A DNA stretch of 64,000 bases from SMBSF63 sp034003545 (GTDB lineage Bacteria > Chloroflexota > Anaerolineae > Anaerolineales > Anaerolineaceae). Numbering within the stretch: the stretch's first letter is position 1; each line of letters opens with the position of its first letter. Positions 49,911 to 58,135 of this stretch are shown in pieces. The stretch lies in NCBI GenBank assembly GCA_964447155.1, contig CAYURM010000014.1, forward strand, positions 10,426-74,425. The letters run 5' to 3'. The notes under the pieces are model-generated. The model made no database searches. It was not told where the DNA came from and worked only from the letters and a program-made list of their open reading frames with translations. A program made the position numbers and the translations under genes.

Positions 49911-51328
49911 TGCGAAACGAAGGGAAATTGACGCTGGGGATTAAACTGCTGCTGCCGCTGCTTTTGGCGGTATTGTTGAATCTTTCGCCGCAAGCGGGTG
50001 TGATCCGTACGGCCCTGTCCGGTGCTCAGTCAGCAGCTGCGCAGGGCGAGCCTGAGGCTGCGGCGGAGCATCTTCAGCAGGCAGCAGCCTGCCTGCCCTG
50101 GCGGGGAGATGTGCTGGAACAGTTGGGGGAGCAGCGCATGCTGGCGGGGCAGTATGTGAGGGCGGCGGCGGCTTTTCAGAAGGCCTGGCTGCTGGATGAG
50201 ATTTCGGATGATGGATTGGAAAAACTGGCCGAGGCGCACCTGGCGCTGGGGGAAGACAGCGGGGCGATCCGTGCCTGGGAGGCACGGATTGAACGCGATG
50301 GAGCGGATGGGCAGTTTTTTTCCGCGTTGGCAGCGGCTTACCGCCGTCAGGGAGACATGGCCGGTGCGGCAGCTGCTGTGCAGGCATGGCAGGAGCAATA
50401 TCCGGGAGATGCGCATGCGGCCTATGCGTTGGGCATCCATCTGGTGCTGGTTTCCCCTCAAGATGCAGAACAAATGTTGAAGCTCGCCAGTGAACTGGCT
50501 CCGGCCTATACAGTGAAATGTGATGGTTTGGTTGAAGGGGTGCAAACGGCTTTGACTTTCGATGATGATGCGTACCGCCTGCTGCTTTTTGGGCGCGCCC
50601 TGGGCAAGGCTGGGGAGTGGGAATTGGCGGAGATCGCTTTCAGGGAGGTGACTGAGCTTGCTCCCGATTACGCCGAAGGCTGGGGCATGCTGGGGGAAGC
50701 CCGCCAGCAGGTGGGAAAGGACGGGTTAAGCGCACTGGAACAGGCGCAGACGTTGGGGCCTGATGCGGTGCTGGTGCGCTCGCTGTGGGCGCTGTATTGG
50801 CGCAGGCAGGGTGAGCCACAGGTGGCTTTGCCCATCTACAAACGTCTGGCGGCGGAAGAACCAGAGCAGGCTGCCTGGCAGGCCGAGATTGGATATTCTT
50901 TAACGGAGATGGGCGATATCCTTTCCGCACTGCCGTATTATCAGCAGGCGGCCAGCCTGGCGGGTGATAATGTGCTGTATTGGCAGGTGTTGGCGCGCTT
51001 CAGTATTGAGAATGGAATAGAAGCGCGCGAGGTGGGACTGCCTGCCGCGCGGATGGCATTGCTGCTGCGGCCTGATGATCCGGCCACGCTGGACCTGATG
51101 GGCTGGACGATGATCTATTTCCATGACTGGGCTTCTGCTGAGCGATTTTTGCAGCAGGCGATACAGAAAGATGCGGCCTATGGCAGCGCATATTTGCATC
51201 TTGGGCAGGTATATGTGCACACCGGCCAGCACGCTTTGGCAAAGAGACATTTGCTTCAGGCGGTCAGCCTGGATGAGACCGGTTTTACCGGGGCGATCGC
51301 ACAGCGTTTACTGGACGGCTTGCCGTAG
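49910..51328 (+). CDS. Membrane-anchored TPR protein
   Basis: The frame is open from 49781, but ATG at 49910 follows a TATAAT box and begins a sensible protein of 472 residues. The N-terminus has one hydrophobic helix (about residues 10-28, LGIKLLLPLLLAVLLNL). TPR units fill the rest (EAAAEHLQQAAACLPWRGDVLEQLGEQ, YAEGWGMLGEARQQVGKDGL). The TPRs would lie outside the membrane. It is a protein-interaction scaffold without a recognised partner. Confidence 0.82.
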   Translation: MRNEGKLTLGIKLLLPLLLAVLLNLSPQAGVIRTALSGAQSAAAQGEPEAAAEHLQQAAACLPWRGDVLEQLGEQRMLAGQYVRAAAAFQKAWLLDEISDDGLEKLAEAHLALGEDSGAIRAWEARIERDGADGQFFSALAAAYRRQGDMAGAAAAVQAWQEQYPGDAHAAYALGIHLVLVSPQDAEQMLKLASELAPAYTVKCDGLVEGVQTALTFDDDAYRLLLFGRALGKAGEWELAEIAFREVTELAPDYAEGWGMLGEARQQVGKDGLSALEQAQTLGPDAVLVRSLWALYWRRQGEPQVALPIYKRLAAEEPEQAAWQAEIGYSLTEMGDILSALPYYQQAASLAGDNVLYWQVLARFSIENGIEAREVGLPAARMALLLRPDDPATLDLMGWTMIYFHDWASAERFLQQAIQKDAAYGSAYLHLGQVYVHTGQHALAKRHLLQAVSLDETGFTGAIAQRLLDGLP

Positions 51329-51405
51329 GATTTAGGAAATTGTTAATGCAGCGGCTGGTGAGTGGTCACTGTTTGAAAAATTGGCATGATTACAGGTAAA
51401 GAACG

Positions 51406-52683
51406 ATGAAGATCTATTTGGATATGATTGGCTGCCGGTTGAACCAGAGCGAAATTGAACGCATGGCCGCCCAGTTTCGGGTTGCCGGCCATGAGATTGT
51501 TGCCTCGGCGGAGATGGCGGATGTGGTGGTGGTGAATACCTGTGCGGTGACCGGCCATGCGGTAGCAGACTCGCGCAAGAAGATCCGCCGGGCACTGCAG
51601 GACGGCACAAAGCCGGTGATTGCCACCGGCTGCTGGGCGACCCTGGCGCCAGCAGATACGGCAGCTCTGGCAGATGCGGTGCGCGTGGTAAGTAATGAAG
51701 AGAAAGACCAGCTCGTGGCGGATTTTTTGAACCTTCCGGTTGAAGATTTTGCAACGGGAATGATCGCCCGCAGCCCGCTGCCTGGTGCGCATAGCCGAAC
51801 AAGAGCATTTATCAAGGTGCAGGATGGCTGTGACAATACCTGCACGTTCTGCGTGACGCGCCTGGCAAGGGGCGCCAGCCGCAGTGTTCCGGTGGAAGAA
51901 GTGCTGGCGGATATCCGCGCGGCACAGGCCGGTGGCACGCAGGAAGTGGTGCTGACCGGGGTGAATATTCAGGCCTGGGGGCAGGACGCGGGGGACGGAT
52001 TGCATCTGGGTGATCTATTGGCGGCTGTGCTGGCGGAAACCGATGTGCCGCGGGTGCGATTGTCCTCGCTGGAGCCGTGGGAGCTGAAGGAGGGATTTTT
52101 TAATATCTGGCAGGATGAACGAATGTGCCAGCATCTTCATTTGCCGCTGCAGTCCGGCTCGGCAGGGACGTTAAAACGTATGGTGCGCAAGACCACCCCC
52201 GGGGATTTTCGCAGGCTGGTGGAGGGTGTGCGGGCACACTGCCCGCAGATGGCGGTCACGACGGACATCATCACCGGGTTCCCCGGAGAGGATCAGGCTG
52301 AGTTTGCCGAGACGCTGGCTTTTGTGCGTGAGATGCAATTTGCCGGAGGGCATGTATTCACCTTTTCGGCGCGTCCCGGCACGGCGGCGGCACGGATGAA
52401 AGGACAGGTTCCCGTGCATGTCCGCAAAGAGCGGAATGCTGTTTTACGGGGCGTGTTGAAAGAATCGGCGCAGCGCTATCAGCAGCAGTTTCTGGGGCAG
52501 GTGGTATCGGTGTTGTGGGAATCAGCGCAGGAACAGGATGGGGGCTGGTTGATGACTGGTCTGACGGGCGAATACCTGCGGGTGGAGGCAGTCAGCCCGG
52601 TGAAGGTGTGGAATGTGGTGCAGAACGTGCGTCTGGTGAAGGACGGGGAAAGGTGGATGCGCGGGGAGATTGTGGGGGAGTAA
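51406..52683 (+). CDS. mtaB: tRNA-t6A37 methylthiotransferase
   Basis: This 425-residue radical-SAM enzyme converts t6A to ms2t6A at position 37 of ANN-decoding tRNAs. The N-terminal UPF0004 domain (MIGCRLNQSEIERMAAQFR) binds the auxiliary 4Fe-4S cluster. The radical-SAM motif C-x3-C-x2-C appears as CDNTCTFC at about residues 145-152. A C-terminal TRAM-like segment follows (about 360-420). MtaB (not MiaB or RimO) is favoured by the opening MKIYLDMIGCRLNQ. A bidirectional terminator separates it from ldh. Confidence 0.92.
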   Translation: MKIYLDMIGCRLNQSEIERMAAQFRVAGHEIVASAEMADVVVVNTCAVTGHAVADSRKKIRRALQDGTKPVIATGCWATLAPADTAALADAVRVVSNEEKDQLVADFLNLPVEDFATGMIARSPLPGAHSRTRAFIKVQDGCDNTCTFCVTRLARGASRSVPVEEVLADIRAAQAGGTQEVVLTGVNIQAWGQDAGDGLHLGDLLAAVLAETDVPRVRLSSLEPWELKEGFFNIWQDERMCQHLHLPLQSGSAGTLKRMVRKTTPGDFRRLVEGVRAHCPQMAVTTDIITGFPGEDQAEFAETLAFVREMQFAGGHVFTFSARPGTAAARMKGQVPVHVRKERNAVLRGVLKESAQRYQQQFLGQVVSVLWESAQEQDGGWLMTGLTGEYLRVEAVSPVKVWNVVQNVRLVKDGERWMRGEIVGE

Positions 52684-52742
52684 GAAAATCGTTGTGTGCA
52701 TTGTGTTAGGCGGGCGGGGTGATTCAAGCCACCCCCTCCCAG

Positions 52743-52778
52743 CTCCCTCATTTTGCAGCCTCATGCAAAATGAGGGAG
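52743..52778. terminator. Bidirectional terminator hairpin between mtaB and ldh
   Basis: CTCCCTCATTTTGCA (52743-52757) and TGCAAAATGAGGGAG (52764-52778) form a perfect 15-bp stem with a 6-base loop between two convergent genes. Confidence 0.8.
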
Positions 52779-52830
52779 GTGTAGGGTGATTTCCTGTGCG
52801 CTGTTATGAAGGCAGGAAGCTGCCGGGTGA

Positions 52831-53787
52831 TTAATACGAAAGCTGATCGAGGGTTTCTTTGAGGATGCGGGCCGAGTTTTGCAGACCGGCGATCTCTTTC
52901 TCGTTCAGTTCCAGCGGCAGGATGCGTTCCACGCCGCCGCGGTCCACGATGGTGGGCAGGCTGAGGTAGACATCGTCAATGCCATAGTAGTTTTCGATGT
53001 GGCTGGAGACAGACAATACGGTATTCTGGTTGCGCAGGATGGCGCGGATGATGACCATCAGCCCGGCCGCGATGGCGTAATAGGTTGAGCCTTTACGTTC
53101 GATGATCTCGTAAGCAGCGTTGCGGGTCTGGGTAAAGATTTTGTCGTGGACTTGCTCGTTGCAATTGATGCCGCTTTTTTCGCAGAACAGGGGCAGACGC
53201 ATGCCGGCGATATTTGCCAGCGACCAGACGGGCACTTCGCTGTCGCCATGTTCGCCGATGATGTAGGCATGGACAGATCGTGCATCTACGCCGAAATGTT
53301 CGGAGAGCAGGTAGCGGAAGCGGGCGGTGTCCAGGATGGTGCCGGAACCAAGCACGCGCTGGGCGGGCAGGCCGGAGATCTTCCAGGCCACATAGGTGAG
53401 GATGTCGACCGGGTTGGTGGCGATGAGCAGCAGTCCGTCCGGGTTGTTCTTGACAACAGCCGTGATGATCTGCCGGAAGATGGCCGCATTGCGCTGTAGA
53501 AGGTCGAGGCGGGTTTCGCCAGGGCGCTGTGCGCTGCCGGCGGTGATGACGGTGACGGCCGCACCGGCGCAGTCGGGATAGTCTCCGGCCCAGATGCGGG
53601 CGGGTTCCGTCAGGGGAACAGCGTGATTGAGGTCCATGGCTTCGCCTTCGGCTTTGGCTTTATTCTGGTCGATGAGGACGATCTCGGCTGCCAGCCCGCT
53701 GAGCAGCAGGGTGTGGGCAAAGGTTGCGCCTACGTTGCCAGCGCCAACGATGGCGATGCGGGTGGTGTTTTGTTTGATTTCCGTCAT
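52831..53787 (-). CDS. ldh: L-lactate dehydrogenase
   Basis: This 318-residue LDH/MDH-family enzyme has the NAD-binding motif GAGNVGATFA (about residues 15-24) and the catalytic His in GEHGDSE. The substrate-specificity loop reads SAQRPGETRLDLL, with Gln where malate dehydrogenases have Arg, which favours pyruvate/lactate. It would reduce pyruvate to L-lactate with NADH. The ATG at 53787 is preceded by AAGGAAAATC. It is a single gene, convergent with mtaB. Confidence 0.93.
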   Translation of the reverse strand: MTEIKQNTTRIAIVGAGNVGATFAHTLLLSGLAAEIVLIDQNKAKAEGEAMDLNHAVPLTEPARIWAGDYPDCAGAAVTVITAGSAQRPGETRLDLLQRNAAIFRQIITAVVKNNPDGLLLIATNPVDILTYVAWKISGLPAQRVLGSGTILDTARFRYLLSEHFGVDARSVHAYIIGEHGDSEVPVWSLANIAGMRLPLFCEKSGINCNEQVHDKIFTQTRNAAYEIIERKGSTYYAIAAGLMVIIRAILRNQNTVLSVSSHIENYYGIDDVYLSLPTIVDRGGVERILPLELNEKEIAGLQNSARILKETLDQLSY

Positions 53788-54020
53788 AAGATTTTCCTTA
53801 TAGGTATGGCAAAATTGGTTTTTATCAAGTAATTCAGATATATTATATCTTAATTGTGCCGATGTGAGGGGCGTTTTGCAATCGATTTGGTGCTGTGTTG
53901 CGAGGAGCGCACAGGTTGGATATCCTGTGTGTCAGGGTAAACCTGTTTCCACGGTTATTGCCTGATTGACTGATTTCCAAATCCGCGCCCATTCGGATAC
54001 GATTCTAATATTAAAATGAT

Positions 54021-54049
54021 TTGACCGTTAGGGATCGTTGCGGTATAAT
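54021..54049 (+). promoter_or_regulatory. Sigma-70-type promoter of the rpmH operon
   Basis: TTGACC (54021-54026) and TATAAT (54044-54049) are separated by exactly 17 bases. This is the best consensus promoter in the window and gives a leader of about 175 bases before rpmH. Confidence 0.85.
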
Positions 54050-54069
54050 TTTTCAGCTATATGGGTATT

Positions 54070-54145
54070 GGCCCCGTCCGGCAATCACAGGATGTGATTC
54101 GGGCCCGTTTATGTGGTGATGGGAGAGTAATCCCTCCCATCACCA
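54070..54145 (+). promoter_or_regulatory. Two hairpins in the rpmH leader
   Basis: Hairpin 1 has an inner AATCAC/GTGATT stem and outer GGCCC/GGGCC pairs (54070-54105). Hairpin 2 pairs TGGTGATGGGAG with CTCCCATCACCA around an 8-base loop (54114-54145), 12 bp without mismatch. No T-tract follows hairpin 2, but GGTTTTTTTCGG lies 25 bases later. Confidence 0.6.
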
Positions 54146-54231
54146 GATACACACATCGCCTGATCACGGTTTTTTTCGGATGGGAGTATTTTTTTTACAC
54201 TTTAATGAAAGTGGAATAGGAAGGAATTTTT

Positions 54232-54402
54232 ATGCCGAAGAGAACTTATCAACCGAAGAAGCGACGACGTGTGCGTGTGCATGGTTTCCGAAAGCGCATG
54301 TCGACTTCCAGCGGGCGCAGTGTGTTGAAGCGCCGCCGTCTTCGCGGCCGCCACAGTCTGGCCACGAAAGCCAACAACCACGTCAAACGCAATAACTTCT
54401 AG
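54232..54402 (+). CDS. rpmH: 50S ribosomal protein L34
   Basis: This 56-residue, highly basic protein matches L34: MPKRTYQPKKRRRVRVHGFR, then KRMSTSSGRSVLKRRRLRGR and a short tail. The ATG at 54232 follows AGGAAGGAATTTTT, a strong ribosome-binding site. L34 binds domain I of 23S rRNA. It heads the conserved rpmH-rnpA-yidD-yidC-jag cluster, often near the replication origin, although no dnaA or DnaA boxes are visible here. Confidence 0.95.
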   Translation: MPKRTYQPKKRRRVRVHGFRKRMSTSSGRSVLKRRRLRGRHSLATKANNHVKRNNF

Positions 54403-54489
54403 TGTGCGCCGTGCCGGGCATGGTGCGGATTGCATTGGTTATCTGATTCCTATGGGCCGTAATTTTTTGCTGCTGGGACAATTGGAAAG

Positions 54490-54837
54490 GTGAAACGCAG
54501 GTTTCGCCTGACCCGTTCAACTGATTTCACGCGGGTGCGGCGTACAGGAAAGTCTTATGCCCACCCGCTTGTGGTATTGGTTGCAAAGCCGAATGGGCTG
54601 GATCAGGTGCGGATTGGTATTTCAGCCAGTCACGCCGTCGGGAATGCAGTCAACCGCAACCGGGCGAAGCGGCGCATTCGGGCATGTATGGATATCCTGC
54701 TCCCTGATTTGATACCGGGATGGGATGTGGTGATTTTAGCCCGTGCTTCTTCGCGGGAAGCCCCTTTTGAGGATCTTTTGACAGCGCTGCGACAGCTTTG
54801 TGATCAAGCGAACTTGCTGGAAAAATCGCATGAATGA
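54490..54837 (+). CDS. rnpA: Ribonuclease P protein component
   Basis: This 115-residue basic protein starts with GTG at 54490 behind GGAAAGGT. RnpA binds the P RNA and helps process the 5' ends of tRNAs. The signature RNR motif is in NAVNRNRAKRRIRAC (about residues 54-68), preceded by FRLTRSTDFTRVRRTGK. Its stop overlaps the yidD start by 8 bases. Confidence 0.95.
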   Translation: MKRRFRLTRSTDFTRVRRTGKSYAHPLVVLVAKPNGLDQVRIGISASHAVGNAVNRNRAKRRIRACMDILLPDLIPGWDVVILARASSREAPFEDLLTALRQLCDQANLLEKSHE

Positions 54838-55111
54838 AGAGGATGCTTACGCCAGTGAACCAAAGCTGCGGGAATTGCCATTCACGTTATGGATGGCGCC
54901 CCGTTGGCCGCTGTTGTTATTGATCCGTTTCTATCAGAAGGTCATTTCTCCGGGAATTCCTGGTGATACGTGCCGGTTTTATCCCTCGTGCTCCCACTAT
55001 AGTTATCAGGCAATCTATAAATATGGTGTGTGGAAGGGCGGCGTCATGTCTGCCTGGCGGATTTTGCGCTGTAACCCTTTCAATGATGGTGGTTACGACC
55101 CTGTTCCTTAA
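54830..55111 (+). CDS. yidD: Membrane protein insertion efficiency factor
   Basis: ATG at 54830, overlapping rnpA, gives 93 residues. The YidD core is intact: LLLLIRFYQKVISP, CRFYPSCSHYSYQAI with its Cys pair, and WRILRCNPF. YidD associates with the membrane and assists YidC. The N-terminal 20 residues are an extra charged segment. Confidence 0.95.
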   Translation: MNEEDAYASEPKLRELPFTLWMAPRWPLLLLIRFYQKVISPGIPGDTCRFYPSCSHYSYQAIYKYGVWKGGVMSAWRILRCNPFNDGGYDPVP

Positions 55112-55148
55112 ATGGACAGGATTTTGCTGAACTGGAAATAATACAAAG

Positions 55149-56243
55149 ATGACAATCATGAAAACAAAACAGAAAAACCTTCGTTGGACACTGCTGTTCC
55201 TGCTGCTGGCTGTCAGTGTGTTGCTGAGTGCATGTTCAGGCGGAGCAAGCAGGATTGCTGCTTCAAGCTGGCCGGGTTTCACGGTCGATGGAGAGACCAT
55301 CTATGTTTCTTCAGGGCGGTTTGTGCGCGCTTTGAAACTGGAAAACGGAAATCAGTTGTGGCAGTATCCGGCTGAAGCAGATAAAGTGCTGACTTTTTAT
55401 GCGCCCCCGGTCGTACTGGACGGGATGGTGATTGCCGGCGATTATCAAAATGCGATTCACGGCCTCAAGGCGGACAGCGGCAGCCAGGATTGGGTCTTCG
55501 CTGACGGCGGAAAACGGTTTATTGCTTCCGGCATGGTGGTGGATGACCTGGTATTGATCCCTTCGGCTGCGGGCAAGCTGTATGCACTCAACAGCGCAGG
55601 TGTGATGGACTGGTCGGTTGAACTGTCCAACGAGGCGATTTGGGCAAAGCCGGTCTATGACGGCGAGACAGTATATGTAGCTTCGATGGATCATTCCCTG
55701 TATGCACTGGAAATCAGCGAAGCGGGCGCCCGCCAGAAATGGTCGCTGGATGTAGGCGGGGCGATGGTTGCCAGCCCGGGGATGGATGAAGATGGCAATC
55801 TGTACATGGGTACAATGACCCAAAAGCTGGTTGCTGTTTCTTCCTCTGGCAGAGAACTGTGGCGGTTTGATGCACAGGGCGCTATCTGGGGCACCCCGGT
55901 AGTGCATGAAGGCCTGGTCATGTTTGGTGACTTGAGCGGCACGATCTATGCGTTGAGTACGAACAGCGGCGCTGTCGAGTGGACGATTACGGTCGACGGT
56001 CCGGTGATTGGCTCCGGCGCATTATTGGACGATGGCGTGGCGTTTGCGGTTGAAGAAGCCGGCGTTCAGGCGGTGAGCTTTAGCGGGGTGAAAAACTGGT
56101 CGCATCCTGTGGATGGTGACATTCAGGCTGGTTTGGTGCAGGCTGGAGATTTTGTGCTGGTGGCCGTTACCAATGGCGAGAAACTGCTGATTGCGCTCGA
56201 CCCGGCAAACGGCAACGAACGCTGGTCTACTCCGGCAAAATAA
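55149..56243 (+). CDS. PQQ-type beta-propeller lipoprotein (BamB-like)
   Basis: This 364-residue lipoprotein lies between yidD and yidC. Its signal peptide ends in LLSAC, with the lipidated Cys at about residue 29. The rest is a repeated PQQ/quinoprotein-type propeller: GNQLWQYPAEA, GSQDWVFADGG, ARQKWSLDVGG, GRELWRFDAQGAIW, GAVEWTITVDG, GNERWSTPAK. Each blade ends in a Trp strand. This resembles BamB, an accessory of outer-membrane protein assembly, but Chloroflexota usually lack that machinery. A role with YidC in assembling exported proteins is suggested only by position. Confidence 0.85.
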   Translation: MTIMKTKQKNLRWTLLFLLLAVSVLLSACSGGASRIAASSWPGFTVDGETIYVSSGRFVRALKLENGNQLWQYPAEADKVLTFYAPPVVLDGMVIAGDYQNAIHGLKADSGSQDWVFADGGKRFIASGMVVDDLVLIPSAAGKLYALNSAGVMDWSVELSNEAIWAKPVYDGETVYVASMDHSLYALEISEAGARQKWSLDVGGAMVASPGMDEDGNLYMGTMTQKLVAVSSSGRELWRFDAQGAIWGTPVVHEGLVMFGDLSGTIYALSTNSGAVEWTITVDGPVIGSGALLDDGVAFAVEEAGVQAVSFSGVKNWSHPVDGDIQAGLVQAGDFVLVAVTNGEKLLIALDPANGNERWSTPAK

Positions 56244-56253
56244 AGAGGATATT

Positions 56254-57033
56254 ATGTGGAATACACTGATCATTGCTCCATTTATCAACGCATTATTGCT
56301 GATCACGAATTTGGTGGGAAATTTTGGCCTGGCCATCATCCTTTTCACCATTCTGATCCGCCTGGTGACCCATCCTTTGACTGTCAAGCAGTTGAAGGGT
56401 ACCCAGGCCATGCAGGATATGCAATCCGATCCCCGTTACATCAAGATGCAGGAGAAATATAAGGACGACAAGGAAAAACTGTCGCAGGAACAAATGAAGC
56501 TGTACCAGGAATTGGGCGTCAGCCCGTTTGCTTCCTGTCTGCCGACCTTGATCCAGTTTCCGGTGATCATTGGCCTGTATCAGGCTGTGATTCGCGCCTT
56601 ATCCAGCACCCCGATTGAATTGCTCAACCTGACCCGGTTTATTTACCCGGCACTGAGCAATCTGTCAGAAATGATCCCCCTGAACAATCAGTTCCTGTGG
56701 ATGGACTTGAGCCAGCCGGAGCGGGTTTTCATCCCTGGTATCGAGTTCGGCATTCCGGTGCTGGGCCTATTGGTGGTGATCGCTTCCTTTATGCAGAGCA
56801 AGCTGATGGCTCCCCCGCCTTCAAAGGGAAATGAACAGGCTGCGGCAATGTCAAACATGATGACGTTGTACATGCCGCTGTTGATGGGCTATCTGGCTTA
56901 TACCCTGGCTTCCGGCCTGGCACTGTATTTCTTTACTTCCAGCGTGGTGGGAATTATCCAGTATGCGTTGTTGGGAAGGTTGAATTGGGACAATCTGAAT
57001 TTCTTCAAGAAAAAAGAAGAGTTGAAAAAATAA
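56254..57033 (+). CDS. yidC: Membrane protein insertase YidC (Oxa1/SpoIIIJ type)
   Basis: ATG at 56254 gives 259 residues, starting MWNTLIIAPFINALLL; the open frame upstream overlaps the propeller gene. The protein is the short gram-positive-type insertase without a large periplasmic domain. The conserved Arg lies in ILIRLVTHPLTVKQ, followed by a cytoplasmic coiled region (MQDMQSDPRYIKMQEKYKDD) and further helices. It inserts membrane proteins alone or with SecYEG. It is followed by jag after 34 bases. Confidence 0.95.
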   Translation: MWNTLIIAPFINALLLITNLVGNFGLAIILFTILIRLVTHPLTVKQLKGTQAMQDMQSDPRYIKMQEKYKDDKEKLSQEQMKLYQELGVSPFASCLPTLIQFPVIIGLYQAVIRALSSTPIELLNLTRFIYPALSNLSEMIPLNNQFLWMDLSQPERVFIPGIEFGIPVLGLLVVIASFMQSKLMAPPPSKGNEQAAAMSNMMTLYMPLLMGYLAYTLASGLALYFFTSSVVGIIQYALLGRLNWDNLNFFKKKEELKK

Positions 57034-57067
57034 GCTCGCAGGTTCAATCACAAGGTGAGGGAGACTT

Positions 57068-57838
57068 ATGAAACAAGAAGATACAACTTTGGAAATCATT
57101 GCACCCACAGTGGATGAAGCGATATCCATTGGCTGTGACCAGCTCGGCCTGCCCCGCGAGGCGGTAAAGGTTGAGATTCTGGATGCAGGCGGCAAAGGCG
57201 GATTGTTCAGTTTACGTAACCGCCAGGCGCGTGTCCGTTTGCGGATTATCATGGATGATGAACATCAAGACGCAGAAGTTGAGACTACCCCGGCGGACGA
57301 TGGCGCATCCGCAGAAGCAAAGCGGGAAGCCGTTAAAGCTGATGATGGCGTTGTCCTGGGGGATGAACACAAGATGATCATGCAGATCGCCAGGACGGTG
57401 TTGGAGGGTTTGCTGGAAAAGATGAAGGTGCGCGCGAAGGTGGAGGCCAGCTATATTGAGAATCAGGAAGACAGGGATGAACCTGTCTTGTTGCTCGATA
57501 TCGTCGGGGATGACTTAAGCATTTTGATCGGGCGGCGTTCCGAAACCCTGAATGCGCTGCAATATATTACCAACCTGATTGTTGGCAAGGAACTGGGGCA
57601 CTGGGTTCCGCTGATTGTGGACGTGCAGGGTTATCGTATTCGCCGTGAGCGTCAACTGCGCCAGCTGGCCCGCCGAATGGCAGACCAGGCTGTACAGTCT
57701 GGTCGCCGGCAGACGCTGGAGCCAATGCCCGCCAATGAGCGGCGTTTGATCCACCTGGAATTGCGCGAACATGCGGATGTGGTTACCCGCAGCACGGGTG
57801 AAGAGCCGTATCGCAAGGTAACGATTTCTTTGAAGTAG
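57068..57838 (+). CDS. jag: RNA-binding protein Jag/KhpB (Jag-N, KH, R3H)
   Basis: This 256-residue protein has a Jag-N domain (residues 1-55, EIIAPTVDEAISIGCDQLGL), an acidic linker, a KH domain with the GxxG-like loop in LIGRRSETLNALQYI (about 158-172), and an R3H domain at the C-terminus (PANERRLIHLELREHADV). KhpB/Jag binds many RNAs and influences cell elongation and division in other bacteria. It closes the rpmH-yidC cluster. Confidence 0.94.
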   Translation: MKQEDTTLEIIAPTVDEAISIGCDQLGLPREAVKVEILDAGGKGGLFSLRNRQARVRLRIIMDDEHQDAEVETTPADDGASAEAKREAVKADDGVVLGDEHKMIMQIARTVLEGLLEKMKVRAKVEASYIENQEDRDEPVLLLDIVGDDLSILIGRRSETLNALQYITNLIVGKELGHWVPLIVDVQGYRIRRERQLRQLARRMADQAVQSGRRQTLEPMPANERRLIHLELREHADVVTRSTGEEPYRKVTISLK

Positions 57839-57861
57839 TTTGTTTAAATGAAAATCATCAG

Positions 57862-57909
57862 AAAGCTGTGCGGTTGGCGGGTGACCCCCGCCGCCGGCAC
57901 AGCTTTTTG
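57862..57909 (+). terminator. Terminator hairpin after jag
   Basis: AAAGCTGTGC and GCACAGCTTT bracket an inner GGCGG/CCGCC stem and are followed by TTGAG. It is the likely end of the rpmH-jag transcript. Confidence 0.75.
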
Positions 57910-58034
57910 AGTTGAAGGAGGGGCAATCGTGCTAATAAATGGTTTGTTGGTGTCGATGGCATGCCCTCACCGGATATCCCTGCTGCGCAGGATATCGTCC
58001 TCTCCCAGACCTGGGAGAGGAACACACCCTCCTG

Positions 58035-58072
58035 ATCAACAAATCCCTAATCCTTTTCCTCTTGGATTATAA
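58035..58072 (+). promoter_or_regulatory. C-rich tract and TATAAT before the phosphorylase gene
   Basis: CCCTAATCCTTTTCC leads into ATTATAATAAAA near 58065-58072, about 65 bases before the start. This is the same arrangement as at 11105-11135 and 43128-43181. Confidence 0.5.
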
Positions 58073-58135
58073 TAAAATTCCTCCGGCATCACGCGGGGAG
58101 TTTTGGGTAACTATTTAACGAGACGAGGTGTTATC

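Larger units (their letters stand above)
53788..54231. other. Intergenic region with rpmH promoter and structured leader
   Basis: The first part (53788-54000) shows no gene or motif. The second part holds the promoter (54021-54049) and two hairpins (54070-54105 and 54114-54145) in the rpmH leader. Confidence 0.6.

Noticed and set aside
53788..54231. Replication origin beside rpmH
   Set aside because: The rpmH-rnpA cluster is often origin-linked, but no dnaA gene, no cluster of TTATCCACA-type boxes and no AT-rich unwinding element was seen here.
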